Assembly (NCBI RefSeq): GCF_946482605.1 | Contig: NZ_CAMLSE010000068.1 | Location: forward strand, 1 to 8,481 | DNA length: 8,481 bases | Source: an uncultured Dyadobacter sp. | GTDB taxonomy: Bacteria > Bacteroidota > Bacteroidia > Cytophagales > Spirosomataceae | Reading direction: 5' to 3' | In this document: piece by piece, positions 1 to 6,236 of the stretch | Layout: each line of letters starts with the position of its first letter | Numbering within the stretch: the first letter of the stretch is position 1 | Translations under genes and position numbers: made by a program | The notes under the pieces: generated by a model | The model's input: only the letters and a program-made list of their open reading frames with translations | The model's database searches: none | What the model was told of the DNA's origin: nothing

Positions 1-331
1 TCACATGCATCTTCAAAAGCACTTCCTGCTTCAAAAGATCGCCAGGAGGTAGGGCGCGCTCCAGCTTGTAATGAGGCCAACCATCCTTGTCAATATATTC
101 GAGGCTATAATAGGACGACAAACTTAGTACTTTGCAGATACCAATATGCATGAGGTCCTGCTTCTGCTCCTTGGTGAACCGTTTGGCGCCTTGCCCCAAT
201 TCCTGGACACCTATCAGGAAAAGGACCCCGTTCAGGTCGCCCGGTTTTTTACCAATCCATGTTTCGAGGTTATGCAGCAAATGCTCCCATTGTATTTCCA
301 AAGGTTGGTCTTCGATATCCATTGTGCTCAT
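1..331 (-). CDS. Conserved hypothetical protein, 3' end cut by window edge
   Basis: An open minus-strand frame gives 110 codons from ATG at 331 and is still open at the left edge, so the C-terminus is missing. The product begins MSTMDIEDQPLEIQWEHLLH and contains a compact stretch (residues about 33-60) with LNGVLFLIGVQELGQGAKRF, then a Met-His pair, a Tyr-Tyr pair and a WPHYKLE segment near residue 88. It is soluble, has no signal peptide or membrane helix, and is probably mostly helical. From memory, short proteins with the FLIGVQELG and WPH motifs recur in Bacteroidota as unnamed proteins; I know no function. An in-frame ATG at 322 is an alternative start. The frame also stays open upstream with a possible GTG near 361, so the start is uncertain. 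The gene is divergent from the helicase, separated by 204 bases. Confidence 0.72.
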   Translation of the reverse strand, partial: MSTMDIEDQPLEIQWEHLLHNLETWIGKKPGDLNGVLFLIGVQELGQGAKRFTKEQKQDLMHIGICKVLSLSSYYSLEYIDKDGWPHYKLERALPPGDLLKQEVLLKMHV

Positions 332-501
332 CGTCGCTTCTATCGGGTGATACTCCGACACTATATAGTAATACAAGATTTAAATTGTTGCTAGTTAACC
401 AACAAGTCAGTCCTATTGTTCTGATTGGGGAATAATATTTGTGATCGCCAACTTATTCGGAGGCGTCGTGGATTACCGGGAGTCCTTTTGACGCTTTTTT
501 C

Positions 502-509
502 TAACTTTG
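502..509 (+). promoter_or_regulatory. Predicted -7 element of the helicase promoter
   Basis: TAACTTTG matches the Bacteroidota housekeeping -7 consensus TAnnTTTG exactly. It would start transcription near 514-516 and leave a short leader of about 20 bases before the TTG start at 536. The only TTTG nearby (487-490) is 11 bases upstream, too close to be a proper -33 element, so the -33 half is not visible. The rest of the 332-535 gap holds no gene that I can support. Confidence 0.45.
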
Positions 510-535
510 GCTTTTGCTATATATGAATAAGTAAA

Positions 536-2824
536 TTGGAAAAGCATAAAATTTTAAACCAGGACGATTATCTCTCGACCTTGAACGAGCCTCAGCGTGA
601 GGCAGTGCTGCATGGAAACGGACCGCTGATGATTATTGCAGGTGCAGGTTCGGGGAAAACGAGGGTTTTGACCTATCGCATCGCTCGCCTGATTGAGACG
701 GGCGTGGATCCTTTCCGAATCTTGTCGCTGACATTCACCAACAAGGCATCCGGGGAAATGAGAAGCCGGATCGAAGGAGCAGTCGGAACCGAAGCCCGTA
801 ACATATGGATGGGTACTTTTCACTCCGTATTTGCCAAGATACTCCGGATCGAGGCCCGGTACCTCGGGTATACCAGCGATTTCTCTATATATGATACAGA
901 CGATTCGAAATCATTGCTGAGAAGCATTATCAAGGAGTTTAATCTCGACGACAAAGTTTATAAGGCCAATGTCGTCTTCAACAGGATATCCGGGGCGAAG
1001 AACCGCCTTGTTTCCGCAGAAGATTACCTCAACAACGCGGTGATTCAGGCGGATGATGATACTGCAAAGATGAAAGAGATCGGCAGGATTTATAAAACCT
1101 ATGCGACCCGCTGCTTTCAGGCGAATGCAATGGATTTCGATGACCTTCTTTTCAATACGAATATCCTTTTCCGCGACTTTCCGGACGTACTATATAAATA
1201 TCAGCACAAGTTTCAACATGTGATGGTCGATGAGTTTCAGGATACCAACGTTTCTCAATATCTGATAACCAGGAAGTTGTCGGCTGTTCACCGCAATATT
1301 GTGGTCGTAGGGGACGACGCGCAGAGTATTTATGCCTTCCGCGGGGCGAACATCGAGAATATCCTCAATTTCGAAAAGGATTTCCCCGATGTCCGGGTGA
1401 TCAAGCTGGAACAGAACTATCGATCAACGGGCACGATCGTTAATGCGGCCAATTCGGTGATTGCCCGTAATAAGTCCCAGTTGGAGAAGACGACTTTTAC
1501 ATCGAATGAAGAAGGTTCGCTCATCGACGTGATCAAGGCGAATTCCGACAATGAAGAAGGAAGGCTCGTGGCCACTGCCATTTTTGAGGAAAAGATGCAG
1601 AAAGCCCTCAGGAACGAGAATTTTGCCATTTTGTACCGTACCAATGCGCAGTCACGCTCTTTTGAAGAAGCCTTGCGCAAGCTGGGAATCAAGTACCGTA
1701 TTATCGGAGGGCAGTCTTTTTATCAAAGAAAGGAAATCAAAGATTTGCTTGCTTACCTCCGGTTTACAGTGAATCAACGGGACGAAGAAGCATTCAAACG
1801 CATTATTAACCTGCCAAAGCGAGGTATCGGTGATACAACTGTGGCGAAAATCGCGGTTACGGCTTCTGAAAATAACGTGGCGATCTGGGACGTGGTAGCG
1901 AATATCGGGCATTACGCGACGGGCCGGACGATCGCTCCGATAGAACAATTCGGAACGCTGATCAAGAGCTTTAAAATACAGGTTGAAGAAGGGAAAGACG
2001 CGTATGAAATTTCTTCCCACATTGCCAAAGCATCCGGCATTCTCCGTGAATTATATGAAGACAAAACCGTAGAAGGCTTGTCCCGCTACGAAAACGTACA
2101 GGAATTGCTTAACGGGATCAAGGAGTTTGTGGACAGCGATGAAAGCGAAGATAAGACACTGAGTGCCTTTCTCCAGTCGGTTTCGCTGCTGACGAATGCG
2201 GACGAGCCCGACGACAATAATGACCACGACCGCGTGACCATGATGACGATCCACTCCGCAAAGGGATTGGAATTCCGCAATGTATTCATCGTAGGGTTGG
2301 AAGAAGACCTGTTTCCGAGCCAGATGATGCTGGAAAGCCGGCAGGACCTGGAAGAAGAACGAAGGCTGTTTTACGTAGCGATCACAAGGGCGGAGAAAAA
2401 ACTGTCATTCTCCTATGCCGAAAGCCGCTATCAATGGGGCCGCCTCAAAATGTGCGAACCAAGCCGGTTTCTGCTGGAAGTCGATCAGCGCTTTCTGAAT
2501 GTAAATAAAATGGTGCAAAGCGCTCTCGAACGCGACTCGACGCCTCCCGTTACCACTTTTGCCAGAAACCTCGTACAACGCAAAACCGCTGAACCCAGGC
2601 CGGTCGCAAGTGCTGCCACCTCACACGTACCATCTACCGACTTTGTGCCAAGCGATACATTCGACCTCACGGAAGGCGATAAGGTAGAGCATTTGAAATT
2701 TGGATTCGGGGTCGTGACCAAAATGGACGTCAACGGTACTGACCGGAAGGCTACTGTCAAGTTTGACCTGGTGGGAGAAAAGACGTTGCTTCTGAGTTTT
2801 GCAAAGCTCAGGATCGTGAAATAA
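536..2824 (+). CDS. pcrA: UvrD/PcrA-type superfamily 1A ATP-dependent DNA helicase
   Basis: A 3'-5' DNA helicase/translocase of 762 residues, a usual family length, acting in the cytoplasm in nucleotide-excision and mismatch repair and in clearing stalled complexes. All SF1A motifs are present in order: Q motif LNEPQREAV (16-24), Walker A AGAGSGKT (35-42), Ia LSLTFTNKA (63-71), Ib GTFHS (93-97), Walker B VDEFQDTN (231-238), III GDDAQSIYAFRGA (259-271), IV LEQNYRS (291-297), V TIHSAKGLEF (571-580) and VI EERRLFYVAITRAE (607-620) with the expected Arg610. The last ~50 residues (EGDKVEHLKFGFGVV, 713-727) match the Tudor-like C-terminal domain of PcrA/UvrD that contacts RNA polymerase. The start is TTG: an in-frame TGA lies at 524-526 and no ATG lies between it and the ATPase domain. 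No strong Shine-Dalgarno is seen. The family is certain; pcrA versus uvrD naming is arbitrary here. Confidence 0.96.
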   Translation: MEKHKILNQDDYLSTLNEPQREAVLHGNGPLMIIAGAGSGKTRVLTYRIARLIETGVDPFRILSLTFTNKASGEMRSRIEGAVGTEARNIWMGTFHSVFAKILRIEARYLGYTSDFSIYDTDDSKSLLRSIIKEFNLDDKVYKANVVFNRISGAKNRLVSAEDYLNNAVIQADDDTAKMKEIGRIYKTYATRCFQANAMDFDDLLFNTNILFRDFPDVLYKYQHKFQHVMVDEFQDTNVSQYLITRKLSAVHRNIVVVGDDAQSIYAFRGANIENILNFEKDFPDVRVIKLEQNYRSTGTIVNAANSVIARNKSQLEKTTFTSNEEGSLIDVIKANSDNEEGRLVATAIFEEKMQKALRNENFAILYRTNAQSRSFEEALRKLGIKYRIIGGQSFYQRKEIKDLLAYLRFTVNQRDEEAFKRIINLPKRGIGDTTVAKIAVTASENNVAIWDVVANIGHYATGRTIAPIEQFGTLIKSFKIQVEEGKDAYEISSHIAKASGILRELYEDKTVEGLSRYENVQELLNGIKEFVDSDESEDKTLSAFLQSVSLLTNADEPDDNNDHDRVTMMTIHSAKGLEFRNVFIVGLEEDLFPSQMMLESRQDLEEERRLFYVAITRAEKKLSFSYAESRYQWGRLKMCEPSRFLLEVDQRFLNVNKMVQSALERDSTPPVTTFARNLVQRKTAEPRPVASAATSHVPSTDFVPSDTFDLTEGDKVEHLKFGFGVVTKMDVNGTDRKATVKFDLVGEKTLLLSFAKLRIVK

Positions 2825-2831
2825 ATTCAGA

Positions 2832-2867
2832 GGAATGGTTATAGTATCCCTATTCCAAGCTTTTTTA
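2832..2867 (+). terminator. Possible weak terminator after the helicase gene
   Basis: GGAAT (2832-2836) pairs with ATTCC (2852-2856), extendable by two G-C pairs if one base is bulged. A TTTTTT run follows at 2861-2866, four bases after the stem. The stem is short and AT-rich, so termination may be partial and some transcripts may continue into the DUF4301 gene 87 bases after the stop. No clear TAnnTTTG element lies in this 86-base gap, which also fits read-through. Confidence 0.35.
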
Positions 2868-2910
2868 TAATAAATCTTACCCTAAGCTTCACTGATTAAA
2901 ACTATAAATT

Positions 2911-4407
2911 ATGTTCATTGAAAAAGATATTCAACAAATAGAGGGACGCGGAAGCGATTTAGGCACCGTGGAAGAGCAGGTTCGCTATTTTGAAAAAGGG
3001 TTTCCCTTTTTACAACTTTCCAAAGCGGCTACCGTGGGAGATGGCATCATCAGATTGACGGAAAGCCAGATCACTCAGGTAATCAGTGAATTCGACAAGA
3101 GTGCTTCCGAAGGGGAAATAGCACTTTTAAAGTTTGTGCCTGCATCCGGTGCGGCCACACGGATGTTTAAATCACTTTTTAGCTTTCTGCAGGAGGATAA
3201 AAAGGATAAGTCAGTCGAAGAATTTTTTGCGAAACTTAAAGATTTTGCATTTTATGATGACCTGAAAGCTGCATTAGCAACCGATGGCCACAGCATTGAG
3301 TCGGCCGACGAGAAGACGATCGTGTCGTACTTCCTCACTGCGAAAGGGCTCGGATATGGAGAATTGCCCAAAGGTCTCCTGAAATTTCACGGCTACACCG
3401 ACCGTTCGCGCACGCCTTTGGAGGAGCATCTTGTAGAAGGCGCCAAATATGCCAATGCCGGGAGCAATGTACAGATCCATTTTACCGTGTCACCTGAGCA
3501 TCGCGATAAATTTGAGAAGCTGGTGGTGGAAGTACTGCCTAGTTATCAGAGCGAATACGGCGTACGATACATTGTTTCGTTTTCAGAGCAAAAAAGTTCT
3601 ACCGACACGATCGCCGTGAATCTGGATAATACGCCATTTCGTGAAAAGGACGAATCGTTATTGTTCCGTCCGGCGGGCCATGGCGCATTGCTTGAAAATC
3701 TCGCCCAGCTCGATGCAGACATTATTTTCATCAAAAACATAGACAATGTAGTGCCCGACCGCATCAAGGCGGATACTATTACCTATAAAAAGGCATTAGC
3801 CGGAATCGTACTTCAGTACCAGAAGAAAATTTTTGGCTATCTGGATCAGCTGAGCACATCGTCAGATGCAGCATTGCTTTCGGAAATCAATGCATTTTTC
3901 CAAACGGAATTGTGTGTAGTGCCTCCCGCTGCATTCGATTCATGGACAGATGAAGAGAAGAAACAATATTTTGTGGGTAAGCTCGACAGGCCTTTGCGCG
4001 CCTGCGGGATGGTGAAAAACCAGGGTGAACCTGGCGGCGGCCCATTCTGGGCAGAGAATGCAGATGGCTCCTCGTCTCTCCAGATCGTAGAGTCGGCGCA
4101 GGTGGATGTGGATAATGCCGAACAAAACAGCATTTTCAAGAATTCAACGCACTTTAATCCGGTAGATCTGGTATGCGCTGTGAAAAATAGAAAAGGGGAA
4201 TTGTATGATCTCAAAAAATTCAGGGATCCGATGACAGGCTTTATTACAGGCAAATCCAAAGATGGTAAGGAATTGAAGGCGCAGGAGCTGCCCGGCTTGT
4301 GGAATGGGTCAATGGCGGATTGGAACACACTTTTTGTAGAGGTTCCGCTGATCACTTTCAATCCGGTGAAAACGGTCAACGACCTGCTTCGGGAGCAGCA
4401 TCAATAG
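2911..4407 (+). CDS. DUF4301 family protein, nucleotidyltransferase-like motifs
   Basis: A 498-residue soluble protein that I assign to DUF4301, a family without an established function. Starting at ATG after an A-rich leader, it carries a glycine-rich loop PASGAATRMF (77-86) near the N-terminus, LLKFHGY (156-162), RTPLEEHLVEG (167-177), FRPAGHGALLENL (252-264), FIKNIDNVVPD (273-283) and NQGEPGGGPFW (370-380). The order (a G-rich loop with Thr-Arg, then a P-x-G-H-G segment, then N-x-D-N) parallels UDP-sugar and UDP-GlcNAc pyrophosphorylases, whose equivalents are the GGxGTR loop, PxGxGxxxxxL and the V/I-DN metal-binding Asp. I infer a diverged nucleotide-sugar pyrophosphorylase fold; activity is unproven. 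There is no signal peptide or transmembrane helix. It follows the helicase on the same strand and converges on the lrp gene across a strong terminator. Family call fairly sure; enzymatic reading moderate. Confidence 0.85.
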   Translation: MFIEKDIQQIEGRGSDLGTVEEQVRYFEKGFPFLQLSKAATVGDGIIRLTESQITQVISEFDKSASEGEIALLKFVPASGAATRMFKSLFSFLQEDKKDKSVEEFFAKLKDFAFYDDLKAALATDGHSIESADEKTIVSYFLTAKGLGYGELPKGLLKFHGYTDRSRTPLEEHLVEGAKYANAGSNVQIHFTVSPEHRDKFEKLVVEVLPSYQSEYGVRYIVSFSEQKSSTDTIAVNLDNTPFREKDESLLFRPAGHGALLENLAQLDADIIFIKNIDNVVPDRIKADTITYKKALAGIVLQYQKKIFGYLDQLSTSSDAALLSEINAFFQTELCVVPPAAFDSWTDEEKKQYFVGKLDRPLRACGMVKNQGEPGGGPFWAENADGSSSLQIVESAQVDVDNAEQNSIFKNSTHFNPVDLVCAVKNRKGELYDLKKFRDPMTGFITGKSKDGKELKAQELPGLWNGSMADWNTLFVEVPLITFNPVKTVNDLLREQHQ

Positions 4408-4421
4408 GAGTTGCGGTAACC

Positions 4422-4463
4422 AAATAAAAAACGGTCGGAATTGCTTCCGACCGTTTTTTATTT
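4422..4463. terminator. Strong bidirectional intrinsic terminator
   Basis: A perfect 19-bp stem (4422-4440 with 4445-4463) closes a TTGC loop. Its core is CGGTCGGAA/TTCCGACCG flanked by A-runs on one side and T-runs on the other, so either strand yields a GC-rich hairpin followed by a U-tract. It lies 15 bases after the DUF4301 stop and downstream of the convergent lrp gene, serving both. Confidence 0.93.
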
Positions 4464-4482
4464 TGAGCTCATTGGCTTAGAA

Positions 4483-4531
4483 GTTTAGAGTCCAAAGTTT
4501 AAAGTTCAGCTTTCGACTTTAAACTCTAAAC
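4483..4531. repeat. AT-rich interrupted inverted repeat between terminator and lrp
   Basis: The right arm ACTTTAAACTCTAAAC (4516-4531) is the exact reverse complement of two left blocks, GTTTAGAG (4483-4490) and TTTAAAGT (4498-4505). The left blocks are separated by seven extra bases, TCCAAAG. The loop is the ten bases 4506-4515. The left arm also reads as two diverged copies of an AAGTTTAGAG/AAGTTTAAAG unit. It sits just after the lrp stop, before the shared terminator. It could be a 3'-UTR hairpin of lrp mRNA or a dispersed intergenic repeat. Confidence 0.7.
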
Positions 4532-4540
4532 TCTTAAACA

Positions 4541-5014
4541 TCACGGTATCGGTAAAACTTTACTTTCCTTGAAGGTAGACAAGATTACCATGGTCTGGGT
4601 GCTTGCCACCTCTTCGATTTCGTTGATTTTTTCGAGCATCAACTTCTGATATGTGCTGATATCCTTTGAAATTACTCTCAAAAGAAAATCGCCTGTTCCT
4701 GTAATGTGGTGGCATTCGATCACCTCGGGGATGGCGTGAATTTTCTCAACGAATGATTCAGTTACTGCCTTGCGGTGCCCAACGAGTGAAATCTGAACAA
4801 AAGTGCTAACGCCCAATCCTACCTTTTCAGGTTCCAGCTGCGCATGATAGCTTTTGATGATCCCGGACTGTTCCAGTTTCTTGACGCGTTCCAAGGTCGG
4901 AGCTGGTGAAAGTCCTATTTCTTTGGATAATTGAGCGTTGGTTATTTTAGCGTTCGTTTGTAAGATCTCCAGTACTTTGCGGTCTATCTGGTCTAACTTA
5001 ATAATGGCCGACAT
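4541..5014 (-). CDS. Lrp/AsnC family transcriptional regulator
   Basis: A 157-residue protein of typical Lrp/AsnC size and layout. Residues about 6-65 form the AsnC-type winged helix-turn-helix: LDQIDRKVLEILQTNAK opens it, and LSPAPTLERVKKLEQSGII (35-53) holds the recognition helix. Residues about 68-150 are the RAM/AsnC ligand-binding domain, with the hallmark CHHITGTGDFLLRV (101-114) that in known members lies near the amino-acid-binding site at the oligomer interface. Such proteins form dimers to hexadecamers and sense amino acids, often regulating their own gene. The ligand cannot be read from sequence. ATG at 5014 is right because the family N-terminus starts just after it. The gene has its own predicted promoter, lies 186 bases after fcl on the same strand, and ends at the shared terminator. 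Confidence 0.95.
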   Translation of the reverse strand: MSAIIKLDQIDRKVLEILQTNAKITNAQLSKEIGLSPAPTLERVKKLEQSGIIKSYHAQLEPEKVGLGVSTFVQISLVGHRKAVTESFVEKIHAIPEVIECHHITGTGDFLLRVISKDISTYQKLMLEKINEIEEVASTQTMVILSTFKESKVLPIP

Positions 5015-5061
5015 TTCTCTATGACTAAGGTTTATGTGACGTCCCCATTTCGGAGGCGCTG

Positions 5062-5069
5062 CAAAACTA
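5062..5069 (-). promoter_or_regulatory. Predicted -7 element of the lrp promoter
   Basis: Read on the minus strand this is TAGTTTTG, an exact TAnnTTTG match. It predicts a start near 5056-5058 and a leader of about 43 bases before ATG at 5014. No clear TTTG -33 element is visible upstream, as is common for regulated promoters. Confidence 0.45.
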
Positions 5070-5101
5070 ATTAGTTTCCCGAAGAATCTTGTAATATTAT
5101 A

Positions 5102-5116
5102 CTGAAAATTTGTCTA
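5102..5116 (+). promoter_or_regulatory. Candidate Lrp-binding box upstream of lrp
   Basis: CTGAAAATTTGTCTA fits the E. coli Lrp selection consensus YAGHAWATTWTDCTR at 13 of 15 positions; mismatches are at positions 2 and 11. It lies about 45-60 bases upstream of the predicted lrp start site, a sensible place for autoregulation. The region is AT-rich and this Lrp homologue may prefer a different site, so the call is tentative. Confidence 0.35.
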
Positions 5117-5176
5117 AAAAAAGAATTATCGTAGGCAAAATATGATTTTAGTGTGGAATTATTAGGCTATGCTTTT

Positions 5177-5205
5177 TGTAACCTATTGTAATGTGTCAGG
5201 TTACA
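5177..5205. repeat. Inverted repeat spanning the fcl stop codon
   Basis: TGTAACCT (5177-5184) and AGGTTACA (5198-5205) are perfect 8-bp arms around a 13-base loop. The fcl stop codon (5201-5203) is inside one arm. On the minus strand the hairpin is followed by an A-run, not a T-run, so it is not a standard intrinsic terminator. It may stabilise the fcl mRNA 3' end or slow RNA polymerase. Nothing else is evident in the rest of the 5015-5200 gap apart from the lrp promoter elements. Confidence 0.5.
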
Positions 5206-6142
5206 CCGCATATGTTTCGATTTTTTCAAGGAAATCCTGATAGGTGCGGGTAATTCCTTCTTCCAGCCCGATAGTGTGGTTCCAGCCCAATGCATGCAGC
5301 TTGCTTACATCCATTAATTTCCTCGGCGTGCCGTCTGGTTTGTCGGTATTCCAGTGGATCTGGCCCTCATAACCCGTTATCTTTTGAATCATTTCGGCCA
5401 GGTGTTTGATGGTCACGTCCGTTCCTACTCCGATATTCAGGAAGCCAGCCTCATTGTAATGCTGCATCAGGAAATAACAGGCGTCGGCCAGGTCGTCGGC
5501 GTGTAGAAATTCGCGCAGCGGCGCCCCTGTACCCCACAGCTCTACAAACGGCTTGCCCTCCTCCTTTGCTTCATGAAATTTCCGGATCATAGCCGGCAGA
5601 ACATGAGATTTGTTCAGATCATAATTATCATTTGGCCCGTACAGGTTGGTAGGCATCACCGAAATGAAGTTGCAGCCGTACTGCGACCGATAAGCCTCGC
5701 ACATCTTGATGCCGGCAATCTTGGCAATGGCATAGGGTTCATTGGTAGGTTCCAGCAAACCTGTCAGCAAAGCATCCTCGTGGAGTGGCTGCGGTGCCAT
5801 TTTAGGATAAATACAGCTAGATCCGAGAAACATCAGCTTTTTTGCACCGGTGCGGTAGGCGCTGTCGATGACATTGTTCTGGATCAGCAGGTTATCATGC
5901 AGGAATTCGGCCCGGTAGATATTGTTCGCCATAATACCGCCCACTTTGGCAGCAGCCAGAAATATATACTCCGGACGTTCCGTTTCGAAAAATGCCCTGA
6001 CGTCGGCTTGGTTACGAAGGTCGAGCTCGGAAGACTTTTTAAGAATGAAATTATTGAAACCTTCCTTTTCCAATTTTCTGAGAATGGCAGATCCTACCAT
6101 TCCCCTATGTCCGGCAATATAAATTTTAGCGCTTTTTTCCAC
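5201..6142 (-). CDS. fcl: GDP-L-fucose synthase
   Basis: A bifunctional 3,5-epimerase/4-reductase converting GDP-4-keto-6-deoxy-D-mannose to GDP-L-fucose with NADPH, in the cytoplasm, the last step before fucosylation of surface glycans. The 313-residue product has family length. It is an extended short-chain dehydrogenase: NADP-binding [10 protein letters not shown] (10-19), [10 protein letters not shown] (61-70), the catalytic triad Ser108 in LGSSCIYP, Tyr137 and Lys141 in PYAIAK, plus Cys110 and His180. These are the E. coli enzyme residues (Ser107, Tyr136, Lys140, Cys109, His179) shifted by one. [11 protein letters not shown] (209-219) and the C-terminal substrate-binding part [14 protein letters not shown] (267-280) are intact. 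The start is GTG at 6142: the next Met is inside the Rossmann loop, and the upstream frame has no ATG before a stop. The partner dehydratase gmd is not in the window. The gene is divergent from the MORN-repeat gene. Confidence 0.97.
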   Translation of the reverse strand: MEKSAKIYIAGHRGMVGSAILRKLEKEGFNNFILKKSSELDLRNQADVRAFFETERPEYIFLAAAKVGGIMANNIYRAEFLHDNLLIQNNVIDSAYRTGAKKLMFLGSSCIYPKMAPQPLHEDALLTGLLEPTNEPYAIAKIAGIKMCEAYRSQYGCNFISVMPTNLYGPNDNYDLNKSHVLPAMIRKFHEAKEEGKPFVELWGTGAPLREFLHADDLADACYFLMQHYNEAGFLNIGVGTDVTIKHLAEMIQKITGYEGQIHWNTDKPDGTPRKLMDVSKLHALGWNHTIGLEEGITRTYQDFLEKIETYAV

Positions 6143-6151
6143 GGTGTTTTT

Positions 6152-6159
6152 TAAATTTG
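6152..6159 (+). promoter_or_regulatory. Predicted -7 element for the MORN-repeat gene
   Basis: TAAATTTG matches TAnnTTTG exactly and lies 77 bases before ATG at 6237, predicting a start near 6164 and a leader of about 72 bases. It is only ten bases from the fcl start codon. The -33 side would fall within the start of fcl, where no good TTTG is visible. Confidence 0.38.
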
Positions 6160-6192
6160 TGTATTGGAAATCAATATAGAAAAAACCAATTC

Positions 6193-6206
6193 GTTACAAA
6201 AGTAAC
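6193..6206. promoter_or_regulatory. Palindrome over the fcl -7 element, possible operator
   Basis: GTTAC-AAAA-GTAAC is a perfect inverted repeat with 5-bp arms and a 4-base centre. It covers the predicted fcl -7 element almost exactly, so a protein bound here would block fcl transcription. It could also be a chance palindrome in AT-rich DNA; the regulator is unknown. Confidence 0.35.
6197..6204 (-). promoter_or_regulatory. Predicted -7 element of the fcl promoter
   Basis: On the minus strand the sequence is TACTTTTG, an exact TAnnTTTG match, giving a start near 6191 and a leader of about 49 bases before GTG at 6142. An upstream TTG occurs 24 bases away (within ATATTGGA), slightly farther than the usual 19-21 base spacing. 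Confidence 0.45.
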
Positions 6207-6236
6207 AATCTTGCCCTGAAGAAAAATCCAATATTC

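Noticed and set aside
374..382. Possible -7 element (minus strand TAAATCTTG) for the left hypothetical gene
   Set aside because: It has an extra base relative to TAnnTTTG; too weak to call although a TTG lies about 17 bases upstream.
132..394. Two overlapping plus-strand frames at the left edge
   Set aside because: They lie opposite the conserved minus-strand frame that is open to the edge and carries recurrent motifs; their translations look random.
385..405. Inverted repeat TTGTTG...CAACAA between the first two genes
   Set aside because: Only 6-bp arms of low complexity with a 9-base loop; easily expected by chance in an AT-rich gap.
3846..4379. A 177-codon minus-strand frame opposite the DUF4301 gene
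   Set aside because: Shadow of a conserved family member; Ser/Phe-rich translation without a domain.
2911..6142. A DUF4301-lrp-fcl operon or novel gene system
   Set aside because: DUF4301 is convergent to lrp across a strong bidirectional terminator, so the three cannot be co-transcribed; adjacency alone does not support a system.
5573..6154. A 193-codon plus-strand frame opposite fcl
   Set aside because: It is antisense to a fully conserved GDP-L-fucose synthase with all catalytic residues; the composition is that of a shadow frame.
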